Shown piece after piece: positions 19,037-28,857 of a stretch of 64,000 nucleotides of DNA. The stretch is taken from NCBI GenBank assembly GCA_902596605.1, contig CACJUU010000011.1, forward strand, positions 1-64,000, in the 5' to 3' direction. The translations under genes were made by a program, and so were the position numbers. The notes beneath the pieces were generated by a model, which was not told where the DNA came from, did not search any database, and worked only from the letters and a program-made list of their open reading frames with translations. Position 1 is the first letter of the stretch. Each line of letters opens with the position of its first letter. This DNA comes from an uncultured Alphaproteobacteria bacterium (lineage in GTDB: Bacteria > Pseudomonadota > Alphaproteobacteria > Rhodobacterales > Rhodobacteraceae).

Positions 19037-20263
19037 TTAGTTTGAGTATCGTCTTAGCTCAGCTCTTGCGACCTGTCTTCTGTGAACGGCGTCTGGGCCA
19101 TCGGCTAGTCGTAATGTCCTTACGTGTGTCCACATATGCGCAAGAGGGGTGTCTTGGCTGATACCCATTCCACCGTGCATTTGTATTGCTTCATCAATTA
19201 CCTTTAACGCCATTAGGGGTGCTACAACTTTTATCTGACTAATCCATGGTTGTGCAGCTTTGACACCAGCAGTATCCATCATCCAAGCTGCTTTCAAGCA
19301 AAGTAAGCGACTTTGCTCTATTTCCATCCGGCAGTTTGCAATAATATCATAGTTTGCTCCAAGTTCTGTTAATTCCTTTCCAAAGGCTGTTCGTGTTTTA
19401 GAGCGCCTTATCATTAACTCAAGAGCTTTTTCAGCTTGCCCAATGGCTCGCATACAATGATGAATTCTTCCTGGTCCTAGTCTTCCTTGTGATACCTCGA
19501 ATCCACGACCCTCACCAAGAATGAGATTTTCTGCTGGAACCTTCACATTTGTAAATTTACAATGACCGTGCCCATGCGGAGCATCGTCGGCACCAAAGAC
19601 ATTCATATATCTGAGTACTTCAAATCCTTCAGAGTCGGCATCTACAAAAAACATGGAATGCCTAGAATGCTTTGCTGCGTCAGCGTCTGTCAAAGCCATA
19701 ACAATAAAAACTTTACATCGGGGATCTCCAACACCAGAAGACCACCATTTTTGACCATTCAATACCCAATGATCTCCGTCTTTTTTTGCTTCAAGCGATA
19801 TATTTGTAGCGTCTGAAGAAGCAACATCAGGCTCCGTCATTAAATATGCTGATCTGATCTCTCCCTCGAGTAATTTAGACAACCATTTCTTTTTATGATT
19901 TTCATTACCATAGCGCTCAATCACTTCCATATTCCCAGTGTCTGGCGCACTGCAGTTAAAAACCTCAGCTGCTATACCAACTTTCCCCATTTCTTCTGCG
20001 AGATACGCATACTCAACAGTTGATAAACCGTAACCTTTCTCTGAATCGGTAAGCCAAAAGTTCCAGAGACCTCTCTCCTTAGCAAGAGACTTTAGATGGG
20101 TTAATATTTCCATTTGTCGTTCAGTAAACTGCCATCTGCTTCCAGATGGATGTTTTCCTACTTCTTCATGAAACTCCTGGTCAAGCGGTTCTATGTCATC
20201 TGAAACCATCTGTCTTACTTTATCAATTAACGGTTTTACTTTGTCCGTAACGCCTAAATCCAT
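19037..20263 (-). CDS. Acyl-CoA dehydrogenase
   Basis: AYLMTEPDVASSDATNI, NGQKWWSSG, IQMHGGMGISQDTPLAHMW. Confidence 0.92.
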   Translation of the reverse strand: MDLGVTDKVKPLIDKVRQMVSDDIEPLDQEFHEEVGKHPSGSRWQFTERQMEILTHLKSLAKERGLWNFWLTDSEKGYGLSTVEYAYLAEEMGKVGIAAEVFNCSAPDTGNMEVIERYGNENHKKKWLSKLLEGEIRSAYLMTEPDVASSDATNISLEAKKDGDHWVLNGQKWWSSGVGDPRCKVFIVMALTDADAAKHSRHSMFFVDADSEGFEVLRYMNVFGADDAPHGHGHCKFTNVKVPAENLILGEGRGFEVSQGRLGPGRIHHCMRAIGQAEKALELMIRRSKTRTAFGKELTELGANYDIIANCRMEIEQSRLLCLKAAWMMDTAGVKAAQPWISQIKVVAPLMALKVIDEAIQMHGGMGISQDTPLAHMWTHVRTLRLADGPDAVHRRQVARAELRRYSN

Positions 20264-20276
20264 GTCTTTCTCCTAA

Positions 20277-21272
20277 CTAACTAAATTTTAATTTAAACTC
20301 TGAAACAGCTGCTTTGAATTCCGAATCCAAATTATGAACAAACTCCGAAACAGTTTCAATTGCTTTAATTGACGCAATGCCTTGCCCACATCCGAAAATT
20401 TGTGACCACGCCTTTGGCTTTTCAGATGAAGGGTCAAAATTCATATCTTTGACCGACCCCTCCTGAAGGTTATCTGGGTCCATGCCAGCATTGACAACCG
20501 ATGGTTTTAAGTAATTTCCAGAAACTCCAGTAAAAAGCGATGAAAGAAGTATATCTTCAGCAGAGGAATCGACGATCATATTTTTATATGCATCAGTGGC
20601 ATTTGCCTCTTTTGTTGCAATGAATGGTGAACCGATGTATCCCATGTCTGCTCCCATCATGAGTGAAGCAAGCAAAGCTCGTCCTGTTGCGATGGAGCCT
20701 GAAAGCAATAAGGGCCCCTTGAACCATTCTCTGATTTCTTGAATCAGAGCAAAGGGTGATTGAGGTCCAGCATGTCCGCCGGCACCGGCTGCCACTGCGA
20801 TAAGCCCGTCGGCGCCTTTTTCGATAGCTTTTCTAGCAAACGTATTATTGATAATATCATGTAAAACAATGCCACCGCATGAATGAGCCGCTTCATTAAC
20901 TTCTGGTCGAGCTCCAAGTGATGTAATCCAAACAGGTACATTCCATTTTACACATATTTCAATATCTCGCATCAATCGTGGATTTGATCTATGCACTATT
21001 TGGTTTACAGCAAAAGGGGCCGCAGGACTATCTGGATTTTCTTGGTTATGTCGATCAAGTTCCTCCGTTATACGTTTGAGCCATTTCTCTAGCTCGATAG
21101 GGTCACCCTCTTTTTCGCGGGCATTTAAGGCTGGGAAGCTCCCAATAACTCCAGCTTTACACTGTGCAATTACTAAATCTGGTACTGATATAATAAATAG
21201 TGGGGCCGCTACAACTGGAAGCTTTCCTGCTGTCAATACTACCGGAAGATTTGTACTACTATGTATATTCAT
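20277..21272 (-). CDS. Nitronate monooxygenase family protein
   Basis: GVIGSFPALN, GADGLIAVAAGAGGHAG, GSIATGRALLASLMMGADMGYIGSPF. Confidence 0.88.
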   Translation of the reverse strand: MNIHSSTNLPVVLTAGKLPVVAAPLFIISVPDLVIAQCKAGVIGSFPALNAREKEGDPIELEKWLKRITEELDRHNQENPDSPAAPFAVNQIVHRSNPRLMRDIEICVKWNVPVWITSLGARPEVNEAAHSCGGIVLHDIINNTFARKAIEKGADGLIAVAAGAGGHAGPQSPFALIQEIREWFKGPLLLSGSIATGRALLASLMMGADMGYIGSPFIATKEANATDAYKNMIVDSSAEDILLSSLFTGVSGNYLKPSVVNAGMDPDNLQEGSVKDMNFDPSSEKPKAWSQIFGCGQGIASIKAIETVSEFVHNLDSEFKAAVSEFKLKFS

Positions 21273-22474
21273 CAGAGAACCTCAAACAGGCCTGCGCCTC
21301 CCATTCCTCCACCTATGCACATGGTGCATACGACATATTTCGCGCCTCTTCGCTTTCCCTCAATTAGCGCGTGACCGACCATACGAGCTCCAGACATTCC
21401 ATAAGGATGGCCGATAGAGATTGCCCCTCCATTTACATTAAGATTTTCATCTGGAATACCTAGCTTATCTCTACAATATAGAACTTGTACAGCGAAGGCT
21501 TCATTCAACTCCCAAAGATCAATATCATCTATTTTTAAGTTATGTTTTTCAAGTAGTTTTGGAACAGCAAAAACAGGTCCAATACCCATTTCATCAGGTG
21601 CGCAACCAGCTGCCATCATCCCTACATATCGTCCTAAGGGCTCTAAGCCTTTCTTTTCTGCAATTTTGGCTTCCATTAGCACAGATGCTGATGCACCATC
21701 CGAAAGTTGACTTGCATTGCCTGCAGTTATGTACCCACCTTCAGACATAGTTAGTCCATTTTTAAACACTGGTGACAACGAAGATAGACCTTCGATGTTT
21801 GTGCTTGGTCTATTTCCTTCATCTTTCTCGAGCGTTACTTCTTTATCACTTATTTCACCGGTCTCTTTATCTTGAACTTTCATGATTGTTTTGAGGGGCA
21901 CAATTTCATCGTCGAATGCGCCTCTTTGTTGTCCAGATGCTGTTCTTTGTTGAGATTGAAGAGAATATTCGTCTTGATACTCTCGACTAACATTATATCG
22001 AGAAGCAACGGTCTCAGCAGTCTCGATCATAGTCATATACATATCAGGTTGATGATCCTTAAACCAGGGATCATACGCTCTGTACCCGTTCATTTTATCG
22101 TTTTGAACAAGGCTTATGGATTCTACTCCTCCACCCACCGTGATATCCATTCCGTCGTTTATAATTTGTTTTGCTGCTGTTGCAATTGCCATCATTCCGC
22201 TTGCGCATTGACGATCTATAGACATTCCTGGAACTGTAACGGGTAACCCGGCTCGTATGGCCGCTTGTCGTGCAATATTACCCCCGCTTGATCCCTGCTG
22301 TAAGGCAGCTCCCATAATAACATCACCGACCTCATCAGTCTCTATTCCAGCCCTTTCAACTGCCTTTTCAATCGCATGTCCGGCCAACTCCTGGGCGGAT
22401 GTATCGTTAAAGGCTCCCCTGTAAGCTTTTCCTATAGGTGTTCTAGCAGTTGATACTATTACGGCTTCTCGCAT
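21272..22474 (-). CDS. Acetyl-CoA acyltransferase (thiolase)
   Basis: [57 protein letters not shown]; start moved to the ATG at 22474. Confidence 0.93.
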   Translation of the reverse strand: MREAVIVSTARTPIGKAYRGAFNDTSAQELAGHAIEKAVERAGIETDEVGDVIMGAALQQGSSGGNIARQAAIRAGLPVTVPGMSIDRQCASGMMAIATAAKQIINDGMDITVGGGVESISLVQNDKMNGYRAYDPWFKDHQPDMYMTMIETAETVASRYNVSREYQDEYSLQSQQRTASGQQRGAFDDEIVPLKTIMKVQDKETGEISDKEVTLEKDEGNRPSTNIEGLSSLSPVFKNGLTMSEGGYITAGNASQLSDGASASVLMEAKIAEKKGLEPLGRYVGMMAAGCAPDEMGIGPVFAVPKLLEKHNLKIDDIDLWELNEAFAVQVLYCRDKLGIPDENLNVNGGAISIGHPYGMSGARMVGHALIEGKRRGAKYVVCTMCIGGGMGGAGLFEVL

Positions 22475-22566
22475 TTCTTTTCTCCGATAATTAAATGAAA
22501 ACTTTGTATTAGGTTTAATAGATTTTATCACACAAATTTTTTCGTACAATCTTTAAACTTATGACC

Positions 22567-23058
22567 TTAAGGTTTAACAAACGCTTTTGTAATCCATTCT
22601 GCAGCTAGAACTGGTTTTTCTTGGTTCTCAAGTTCTAAAATAACATCGTAAATCATCGTTATTTCACCAGTGTCTTCCTTCTCTATATCCTTCAAAGTAA
22701 AATGCCCTCTTATTCTTGAGTTCACTGGTACAGGCGAAACGAACCGTAACTTATTAAATCCATAATTAAGGCCAAAATGTGCCCCTTCTATTCCTGGCAC
22801 ACAATCATAGGACATTGCCGATAGTAACGATACGGACAAAAAGCCGTGCGCTATCGTCGATTTCAATGGAGTTTCTTTCTTCACTCTCTCAGGATTCACG
22901 TGAATAAAGAAATGATCTTTAGTTAGATCAGCAAAGCTGTTAATCATAGCTTGGTTGATGGAATACCAATCTGATTTGCCAACGACTTTGCCTAGTTTTT
23001 CATATACCTCATCAAAACTTAATTTTGTTAGTGCTCCGTCATTATTAACTTTTTCCAT
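22567..23058 (-). CDS. MaoC family dehydratase
   Basis: INSFADLTKDHFFIHVNPERVKKETPLKSTIAHGFLSVSL hydratase-2 motif. Confidence 0.92.
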   Translation of the reverse strand: MEKVNNDGALTKLSFDEVYEKLGKVVGKSDWYSINQAMINSFADLTKDHFFIHVNPERVKKETPLKSTIAHGFLSVSLLSAMSYDCVPGIEGAHFGLNYGFNKLRFVSPVPVNSRIRGHFTLKDIEKEDTGEITMIYDVILELENQEKPVLAAEWITKAFVKP

Positions 23059-23270
23059 TCTTAAGCCTCCAAAGTCTAATATCTGTTAAGCATACAGCCA
23101 AAACCAATAACCTCTTAGTTTAAAATTGAGTTACAACGTTTTTTTTCAAATCCAGTTTCCGTTAAAAAAAGTCAAAGCTTGTAAAAAGTTACAAACTATT
23201 GTCTTGACCTGTTAAAAAATTTTATTTTATCAATTAAAAATCGAACTTTTTTAAGTGAAATTAGTAGCGG

Positions 23271-23426
23271 AGTTTTACAATACTGCTTGATGAACAAAAA
23301 CTCTCCATTGCAATGAAAATCAGTCATCGTGTTTATCTTACAGGGCGTGGTCAAATTGTCTTCGAATGTACTCCGGCAGAGTTATAGAAAATAGAAGATA
23401 TTAGAAAAGAATCGCTTGAATTTTAA
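23271..23426 (+). pseudogene. C-terminal remnant of LivF-type branched-chain amino acid ABC transporter ATPase
   Basis: My translation SFTILLDEQKLSIAMKISHRVYLTGRGQIVFECTPAEL*KIEDIRKESLEF* resembles the LivF C-terminus with an in-frame TAG; not in the ORF track. Confidence 0.7.
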
Positions 23427-23429
23427 ATA

Positions 23430-24590
23430 TCAAATCAATGAGTAAGATGTTGCTTTTAAGTCATCAGCAATCGTTATATAACCACCTATATATTGGGTCA
23501 TAATAATACCAGTTAATTGGCTTTTTCTATCGATCCAAAAATAAGTACTGGCTGCTCCGGACCAACCAAACTCTCCATTTTCAGTAAGGCTCATCGCTAA
23601 TCCTTTATCAGTCATAACTCTACCGATAAGGTTCCATCCGTACCCTGATAACGCGATTGGCCCAAGTCTTAAGGGAAGTATATGGTCAGAAATTCTATTA
23701 GTTAACATAAAGTCGTGCATGGATCTTGAGATTAATTTTGCACCGTTTTTATCTTTTCCGCTTAAAAGGAAATTACAAAAAAGTTGATAATCGTCAATTG
23801 TTGAAAAAAGACCAGTTCCACCTCTTAGGTTTATAGATTCACCATTTGAAGGATGGCTTTTTTCGGCATCAACTAATTTTAAAGGGGCTTGTTGAAATGA
23901 TATCAGTTTGTTTGCGTCAGGGTCACCATGCATAGGCATGATCTTTGTAGCATTTATCTTGCTTACGCTAAACGCTGTATCATTCATTTCCAAAGGAGCT
24001 AAGATTTGTTCACGCAAAATGTCATTAAGTTTTTTATTCTCAACAACTTCCAACAGCCTCCCAATGACATCTGTGGCGACCGAGTACCTCCACGCTTCTC
24101 CTGGCTGGAACGCTAAGGGTAAAGTTGCAATTTTATCTACCATTTCTTCTAAAGAAATATCTGAATCATTTAAAATATTTTCTTGTTGATAAAATTGAGC
24201 GACGGAGCAACCCATATTAAAATTGTAAGAAAGGCCAGCTGTATGGGTTAGAAGATCAGCTAAGGTAATTGGTCTTTTTAACCTTTCTAATTCACCGTCG
24301 GATCTCAATACTTTTAAATATTTGAAAGAAGGAATGAAATCTTGAATATTTGAGTAAAGATTTAGTTTACAAGCTTCTATCAGTCGTATTGCTGCTACGG
24401 ATACTATTGGTTTGGTCATAGAATATATACGGTATATCTGGCCTGGCTTCAAAATGGTTTTATTTTCAATGTCACTGTAGCCATATACATCCTTTGATAC
24501 AACTTTATTGAAATGTCTTATTTCCCACTCAAGACCGGCTATAAGACCCCTATCTACATATTTTTTTGCCACTCGAGAAAATTGATCCAC
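23430..24590 (-). CDS. Class C beta-lactamase-family serine hydrolase
   Basis: YRIYSMTKPIVSVAAI (SxxK), LLTHTAGLSYNF, WRYSVATDVIG. Confidence 0.9.
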   Translation of the reverse strand: MDQFSRVAKKYVDRGLIAGLEWEIRHFNKVVSKDVYGYSDIENKTILKPGQIYRIYSMTKPIVSVAAIRLIEACKLNLYSNIQDFIPSFKYLKVLRSDGELERLKRPITLADLLTHTAGLSYNFNMGCSVAQFYQQENILNDSDISLEEMVDKIATLPLAFQPGEAWRYSVATDVIGRLLEVVENKKLNDILREQILAPLEMNDTAFSVSKINATKIMPMHGDPDANKLISFQQAPLKLVDAEKSHPSNGESINLRGGTGLFSTIDDYQLFCNFLLSGKDKNGAKLISRSMHDFMLTNRISDHILPLRLGPIALSGYGWNLIGRVMTDKGLAMSLTENGEFGWSGAASTYFWIDRKSQLTGIIMTQYIGGYITIADDLKATSYSLI

Positions 24591-24663
24591 TATATATTTC
24601 CTTGTCTTTATTCTCTAATTAATTAAATAATAACATCGTATTCTCAAGTGAAATAGAAAAATT

Positions 24664-25074
24664 ATGAATGTGAAAAAACTTCGTAACAATCCCTTTCAAC
24701 ATTTCGTTGGTATCGAGGTATTGAAATTGGGAGGAGGTAATTCAGTGCTGCAGTTGGAACTTAAAGAGCATCACTTTAATTTATACGGAATTCCGCACGG
24801 AGGGGTTCACGCCACCCTATTAGACATAGCAATGGGAACGGCAGCAAGCTTTCCCGATAGTTCAGGTATAGAGGTAGATTCAGTCACTTTAAATTTGTCC
24901 GTTGATTATATTGCGCCACCGTCATCAAGAATTCTCGTTGCAAAAGGAAAAGTCACAAAGAAGGGTAAGTCAATTGCTTATTGTACAGCAGAAATATTTG
25001 ATGAAGATAAGAAACTTATTGCTTCTGGCAGAAGTATTTTCAAATTATATGAGCGGGAAAAAAATAAAAGTTAA
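24664..25074 (+). CDS. PaaI-family hotdog thioesterase
   Basis: HFNLYGIPHGGVHATLLDIAMGTAA, LNLSVDYIAP. Confidence 0.88.
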   Translation: MNVKKLRNNPFQHFVGIEVLKLGGGNSVLQLELKEHHFNLYGIPHGGVHATLLDIAMGTAASFPDSSGIEVDSVTLNLSVDYIAPPSSRILVAKGKVTKKGKSIAYCTAEIFDEDKKLIASGRSIFKLYEREKNKS

Positions 25075-25081
25075 GTTTCTT

Positions 25082-26497
25082 TTAACCTCTTTCAAATAAT
25101 TTTTCCGCCATAATTCCTACTCTTTTTTCTATTTCTTCACAAGCGTTCAAAATAATATCTTCACGAAACCTAGTAGAAATTATTTGAACGCCTACAGGAA
25201 GTCCATCATTGTAGTTCGCACTTACAACTCCTGCAGGAATTCCCATGTAGTTCATTGTATGTGCATAAAACATCCCTGCAAGAACCTCCTTAGTGCCTTC
25301 AAGACCTTGAGTATCACGATTCCATTCGTAAGTTGGGTAAAGAAGGAAAGGTGTTAGGACGAGTGGGTATTTCCTAAAAAAGATATTCCACTCTCTAAAG
25401 AAATATGACCTTTTTGCCATCCCATGCAGTAAATCTTCTCCCTCAAACGGAGAGATTATTTTAAAATAATTTTCTGCTACTAAGTTAAAGTTTTCACTTC
25501 CTAGGTTTTTGTAATCTTTTTCATGCAGAGCCTTTATCTCTCCAAAAAGAGTTTTGGCAGAAAAGTTTGCTGCATCTTCAAATTCGGGTAATTCAATTTC
25601 TTCAAGAATATAACCAGCATCCTTCAATGCATAAATTGCATTTTCTAGAGCTTTATTAATTGCCGGATGCAGAGGTTCACCCAAAGTTTCCTTTGTAAAG
25701 CCAACTTTTATCGGGGACTTAATTTCATTACTTTGGAAAGGCATATCTACCATCCAAGGATCGCGAGCATCATAATTGATTAGCGACTGCATTCCTAGAC
25801 GGACGTCTTTTATTTCCCTTGCTATCACTCCTTGTACAGACATTAGCTGAGCGATAAGCCCTCTCTCTTGCGTTTGGCTAGGATTATAGGCAGGGACGCG
25901 CCCTAACCCTGGCTTTACCGTACAGGCTCCGGTAGCAGTGGAAGGGATTCTTAATGAGCCTGCGATATCATTTCCATGGGCTAAGCTTCCCATACCGCTC
26001 ATTACGGCTGCTGACGCGCCTCCCGACGAGCCACCAGGGCTTGCCCAATCATTCCATGGGTTGAAGGTTCTTCCATGTAAAACATTGTCGGTTGTTCCTC
26101 TCATAGAAAATTCAGGGGTGTTGGTTCTTCCAATAACAATTGCTCCATCTTTTTCTAAATTATCAACCACCGGAGCATTACCGGGTGCAATTAAGTTTTT
26201 TAGAGCTTCCAATCCATTAGGTGTTGCATATCCCTTCTGGTCTATATTTTCTTTGATTGTAATTGGAATCCCATGTAATGGTCCTTTAAACTTTCCTTTT
26301 TTTGTAAGCTTGTCCAATTCATGTGCTTTTTCTAAAGCAGTCGCACTTAAATCATCAACTATTGCATTTATTTTATTGTTCGTTTGATTAACTCTTTCAA
26401 TGCAGCTGAAAACAAGATCTTCCGTCAATATGCTGCCATCCTTTATTAACTTAGCGCTTTCATAAGCACTAAGTTTCCAATAGTCATTCTTTGGCAT
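25082..26497 (-). CDS. Amidase (amidase signature family)
   Basis: GPLHGIPITIKENI, WASPGGSSGGASAAVMSGMGSLAHGNDIAGSLR. Confidence 0.93.
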   Translation of the reverse strand: MPKNDYWKLSAYESAKLIKDGSILTEDLVFSCIERVNQTNNKINAIVDDLSATALEKAHELDKLTKKGKFKGPLHGIPITIKENIDQKGYATPNGLEALKNLIAPGNAPVVDNLEKDGAIVIGRTNTPEFSMRGTTDNVLHGRTFNPWNDWASPGGSSGGASAAVMSGMGSLAHGNDIAGSLRIPSTATGACTVKPGLGRVPAYNPSQTQERGLIAQLMSVQGVIAREIKDVRLGMQSLINYDARDPWMVDMPFQSNEIKSPIKVGFTKETLGEPLHPAINKALENAIYALKDAGYILEEIELPEFEDAANFSAKTLFGEIKALHEKDYKNLGSENFNLVAENYFKIISPFEGEDLLHGMAKRSYFFREWNIFFRKYPLVLTPFLLYPTYEWNRDTQGLEGTKEVLAGMFYAHTMNYMGIPAGVVSANYNDGLPVGVQIISTRFREDIILNACEEIEKRVGIMAEKLFERG

Positions 26498-26506
26498 TGC
26501 TTTATC

Positions 26507-28138
26507 CTATGAAGCTAGAGTGTAATTTTCGTATTTTTGTCTAAGTGTAAGCTTTGATACTTTACCTGTTGCTGTGAGAGGTAGTTCATTTTCATACACT
26601 ACATCGTCAGGCATTTGCCACTTTGCAAAATGCCCTTCCAAATGTTTAATTAACTCTTCTTTTGACGGTTTTTTGCCCTCTGCGGGAACGACAACTAATA
26701 ATGGTCTTTCATCCCATTTTTCGTGAGGAATAGCAATTACGGCACAATTTTCTACATCTGGATGTGACATAGCTCTGTTTTCTAAATCAATTGAACTGAT
26801 CCATTCTCCACCTGATTTGATCAAATCTTTTGCTCGGTCAGTTAACCTTAAAAAGCCCTGCTCATCAATTGAGGCAACGTCTCCCGTACCGAAATAACCT
26901 TCATCGTCTATGGCAGCTTTACTGGCTTCTTCATTATTGTAATAACCGCCTGCAATTGTGTTCCCTCTAATGTACAAATTACCTACATTTTTACCATCTT
27001 CAGGTAATCTTTTACCGTTATCATCGACAATTTTTAGGTCTACCATAAAAATCTTTCTCCCTTGTGACGTCTGAAGATGCCTTTGTTCTTCAATAGGCAA
27101 TTCAGAAAACGGCGATATAAGGCGACCAGATGTGCCTAATGGGCTTGTTTCGGTCATACCCCATGCGTGGATAACTCTAACACCCATATTTTCAAAAGCT
27201 TCAATTAGCGATTTGGCTGCAGCCGAACCACCAACAAGCATTTCTTCCAAGCCATCCGGCTTTTTTCCCTCTCGTTGTGAAATCTCCTCGAGTAATCCCA
27301 TCCAAACCGTTGGAACACCCCATGCCGAATTAACAGAGTACTTTTCCAGCAAATCGTAGACGCTTTCCCCATCGAGGTTGGCACCTGGGAAAACAAGTGA
27401 CGTACCACTTATTGGCGCGCTGTAAGGTATTCCCCAAGCATTTGCGTGGAAAAGAGGTACTATTGGTAAGATTTTCTTTTTTGGTGAAAAAGAACCAGTG
27501 TTGTAAAAGCATTGAATTAAAGCATGTAAAACAGTTGATCTATGCGAATATAGTACGCCTTTTGGGTTTCCAGTGGTACCGGATGTGTAACAAAGGCCTG
27601 ACGCGGTGTTTTCATCAAATTCAGGCCATTCAAAGTCTGAACTTTCTTTTTCAATTAGATCTTCATAGCAAATAACGTTCGGTATTTTACATTCAGGCAT
27701 ATGCTCTTTATCAGCCATCAAAACATATCTTGTTGAGGATGGAAATTTATCTATAAGCGCCTCAATTATTGGAATAAATGTTAAATCTAGGAAAATTAGT
27801 TTATCCTCTGCGTGATTGACTACATAAGTCATTTGTTCGCTTGAGAGGCGTGGATTAATAGTATGACAAATAGCACCAATTCCGGAGATAGCGAAATACA
27901 ATTCTAAATGTCTAAAGCCATTCCAGGCCAAAGTAGCAATTCTATCACCCATTTTTACACCCAGTGATATAAGTGACTTAGACATTTGCCTTGATCTTCG
28001 CGCTATCTCTGCATAGTTGGTGGTATGAAGAGTTCCCTGAAGCGTTTTGGAAATAATTTCTTCATTTGGATGAATTTTTTCGGCTAATGTTATAATGTCG
28101 GCAATTCTTAAAGGCCGATTCATCATCATTCCATGCAT
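26507..28138 (-). CDS. Long-chain/medium-chain fatty acid-CoA ligase
   Basis: CYTSGTTGNPKGVLYSHRS, AWGMTETSPLG, RAKDLIKSGGEWISS, LPLTATGKVSKLTLR. Confidence 0.92.
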   Translation of the reverse strand: MHGMMMNRPLRIADIITLAEKIHPNEEIISKTLQGTLHTTNYAEIARRSRQMSKSLISLGVKMGDRIATLAWNGFRHLELYFAISGIGAICHTINPRLSSEQMTYVVNHAEDKLIFLDLTFIPIIEALIDKFPSSTRYVLMADKEHMPECKIPNVICYEDLIEKESSDFEWPEFDENTASGLCYTSGTTGNPKGVLYSHRSTVLHALIQCFYNTGSFSPKKKILPIVPLFHANAWGIPYSAPISGTSLVFPGANLDGESVYDLLEKYSVNSAWGVPTVWMGLLEEISQREGKKPDGLEEMLVGGSAAAKSLIEAFENMGVRVIHAWGMTETSPLGTSGRLISPFSELPIEEQRHLQTSQGRKIFMVDLKIVDDNGKRLPEDGKNVGNLYIRGNTIAGGYYNNEEASKAAIDDEGYFGTGDVASIDEQGFLRLTDRAKDLIKSGGEWISSIDLENRAMSHPDVENCAVIAIPHEKWDERPLLVVVPAEGKKPSKEELIKHLEGHFAKWQMPDDVVYENELPLTATGKVSKLTLRQKYENYTLAS

Positions 28139-28465
28139 TTTTGAGCTCCCAATACAGTTTAATATTTTTTGTAAAGATATTTATATGCATAATTATTATT
28201 GGTTATTTTCAATCTGTCTATTATTAATTATAGATAAAAAGAGTATGTTTTGGCCTATCAAGAACTTATTGGCTAAATAATTAGAGTGTTAAAAAATCCC
28301 ATTTAATAATTCTAGGAATGTAAATAAAATATTACATAATGTAACTATTTTATTACATTAAGTATCTGATTTTTAAACATTTTTTGTAATTAACGATTGT
28401 TTTTCACTTTATTCTCTATATACTCAAGGCACCTTTATTCAGATTACATCCTCTGGATAGGTCGG

Positions 28466-28506
28466 CTGCGTCCGTGGGGGGACTGCGGGCGCGGTTCATA
28501 ATCCCC
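28466..28506 (+). ncRNA. Candidate GC-rich H-type pseudoknot RNA / leader element
   Basis: CTGCGTCCG (28466-28474) pairs with CGGGCGCGG (28486-28494) including G-U pairs; the loop TGGGGGGACTG can pair with TCCCC at 28502-28506. Confidence 0.35.
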
Positions 28507-28614
28507 TTAATTTTACATTTTCCAATATTACATGTAGTTTTTTTTTTATAACAATTTACTTTACGTTACGTAACAGTGTGTTACCATCTATTACAAATTT
28601 ATGGAGCATATGAC

Positions 28615-28857
28615 ATGAGCAATAATATTATTGAGACGAACCTTGGTAAAAAAGTTGACCTGCAAAGAATTTCAGAGGGATCTGCATCGCCAATTACCAA
28701 AGCAGGCGCTTTTTATGTATTCTCTTTGAGAGTGGCAGGAGATGATGTTAGAGAATATTCCTTTACCAATAGGGACAGAGCTGTTTCCATGCGCTCAGTT
28801 TTGGTAAGTCACCTCGCACAGAAAATACAATTAGATACAAAGAAAAAAGTTATCTAA
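28615..28857 (+). CDS. Hypothetical 80-aa protein
   Basis: ATG preceded by GGAG at 28603; MSNNIIETNLGKKVDLQRISEGSASPITKAGAFYVFSLRVAGDDVREYSF. Confidence 0.5.
   Translation: MSNNIIETNLGKKVDLQRISEGSASPITKAGAFYVFSLRVAGDDVREYSFTNRDRAVSMRSVLVSHLAQKIQLDTKKKVI

Noticed and set aside
25938-26387. 149-aa plus-strand ORF
   Set aside because: Antisense to the amidase signature region; no independent motif.
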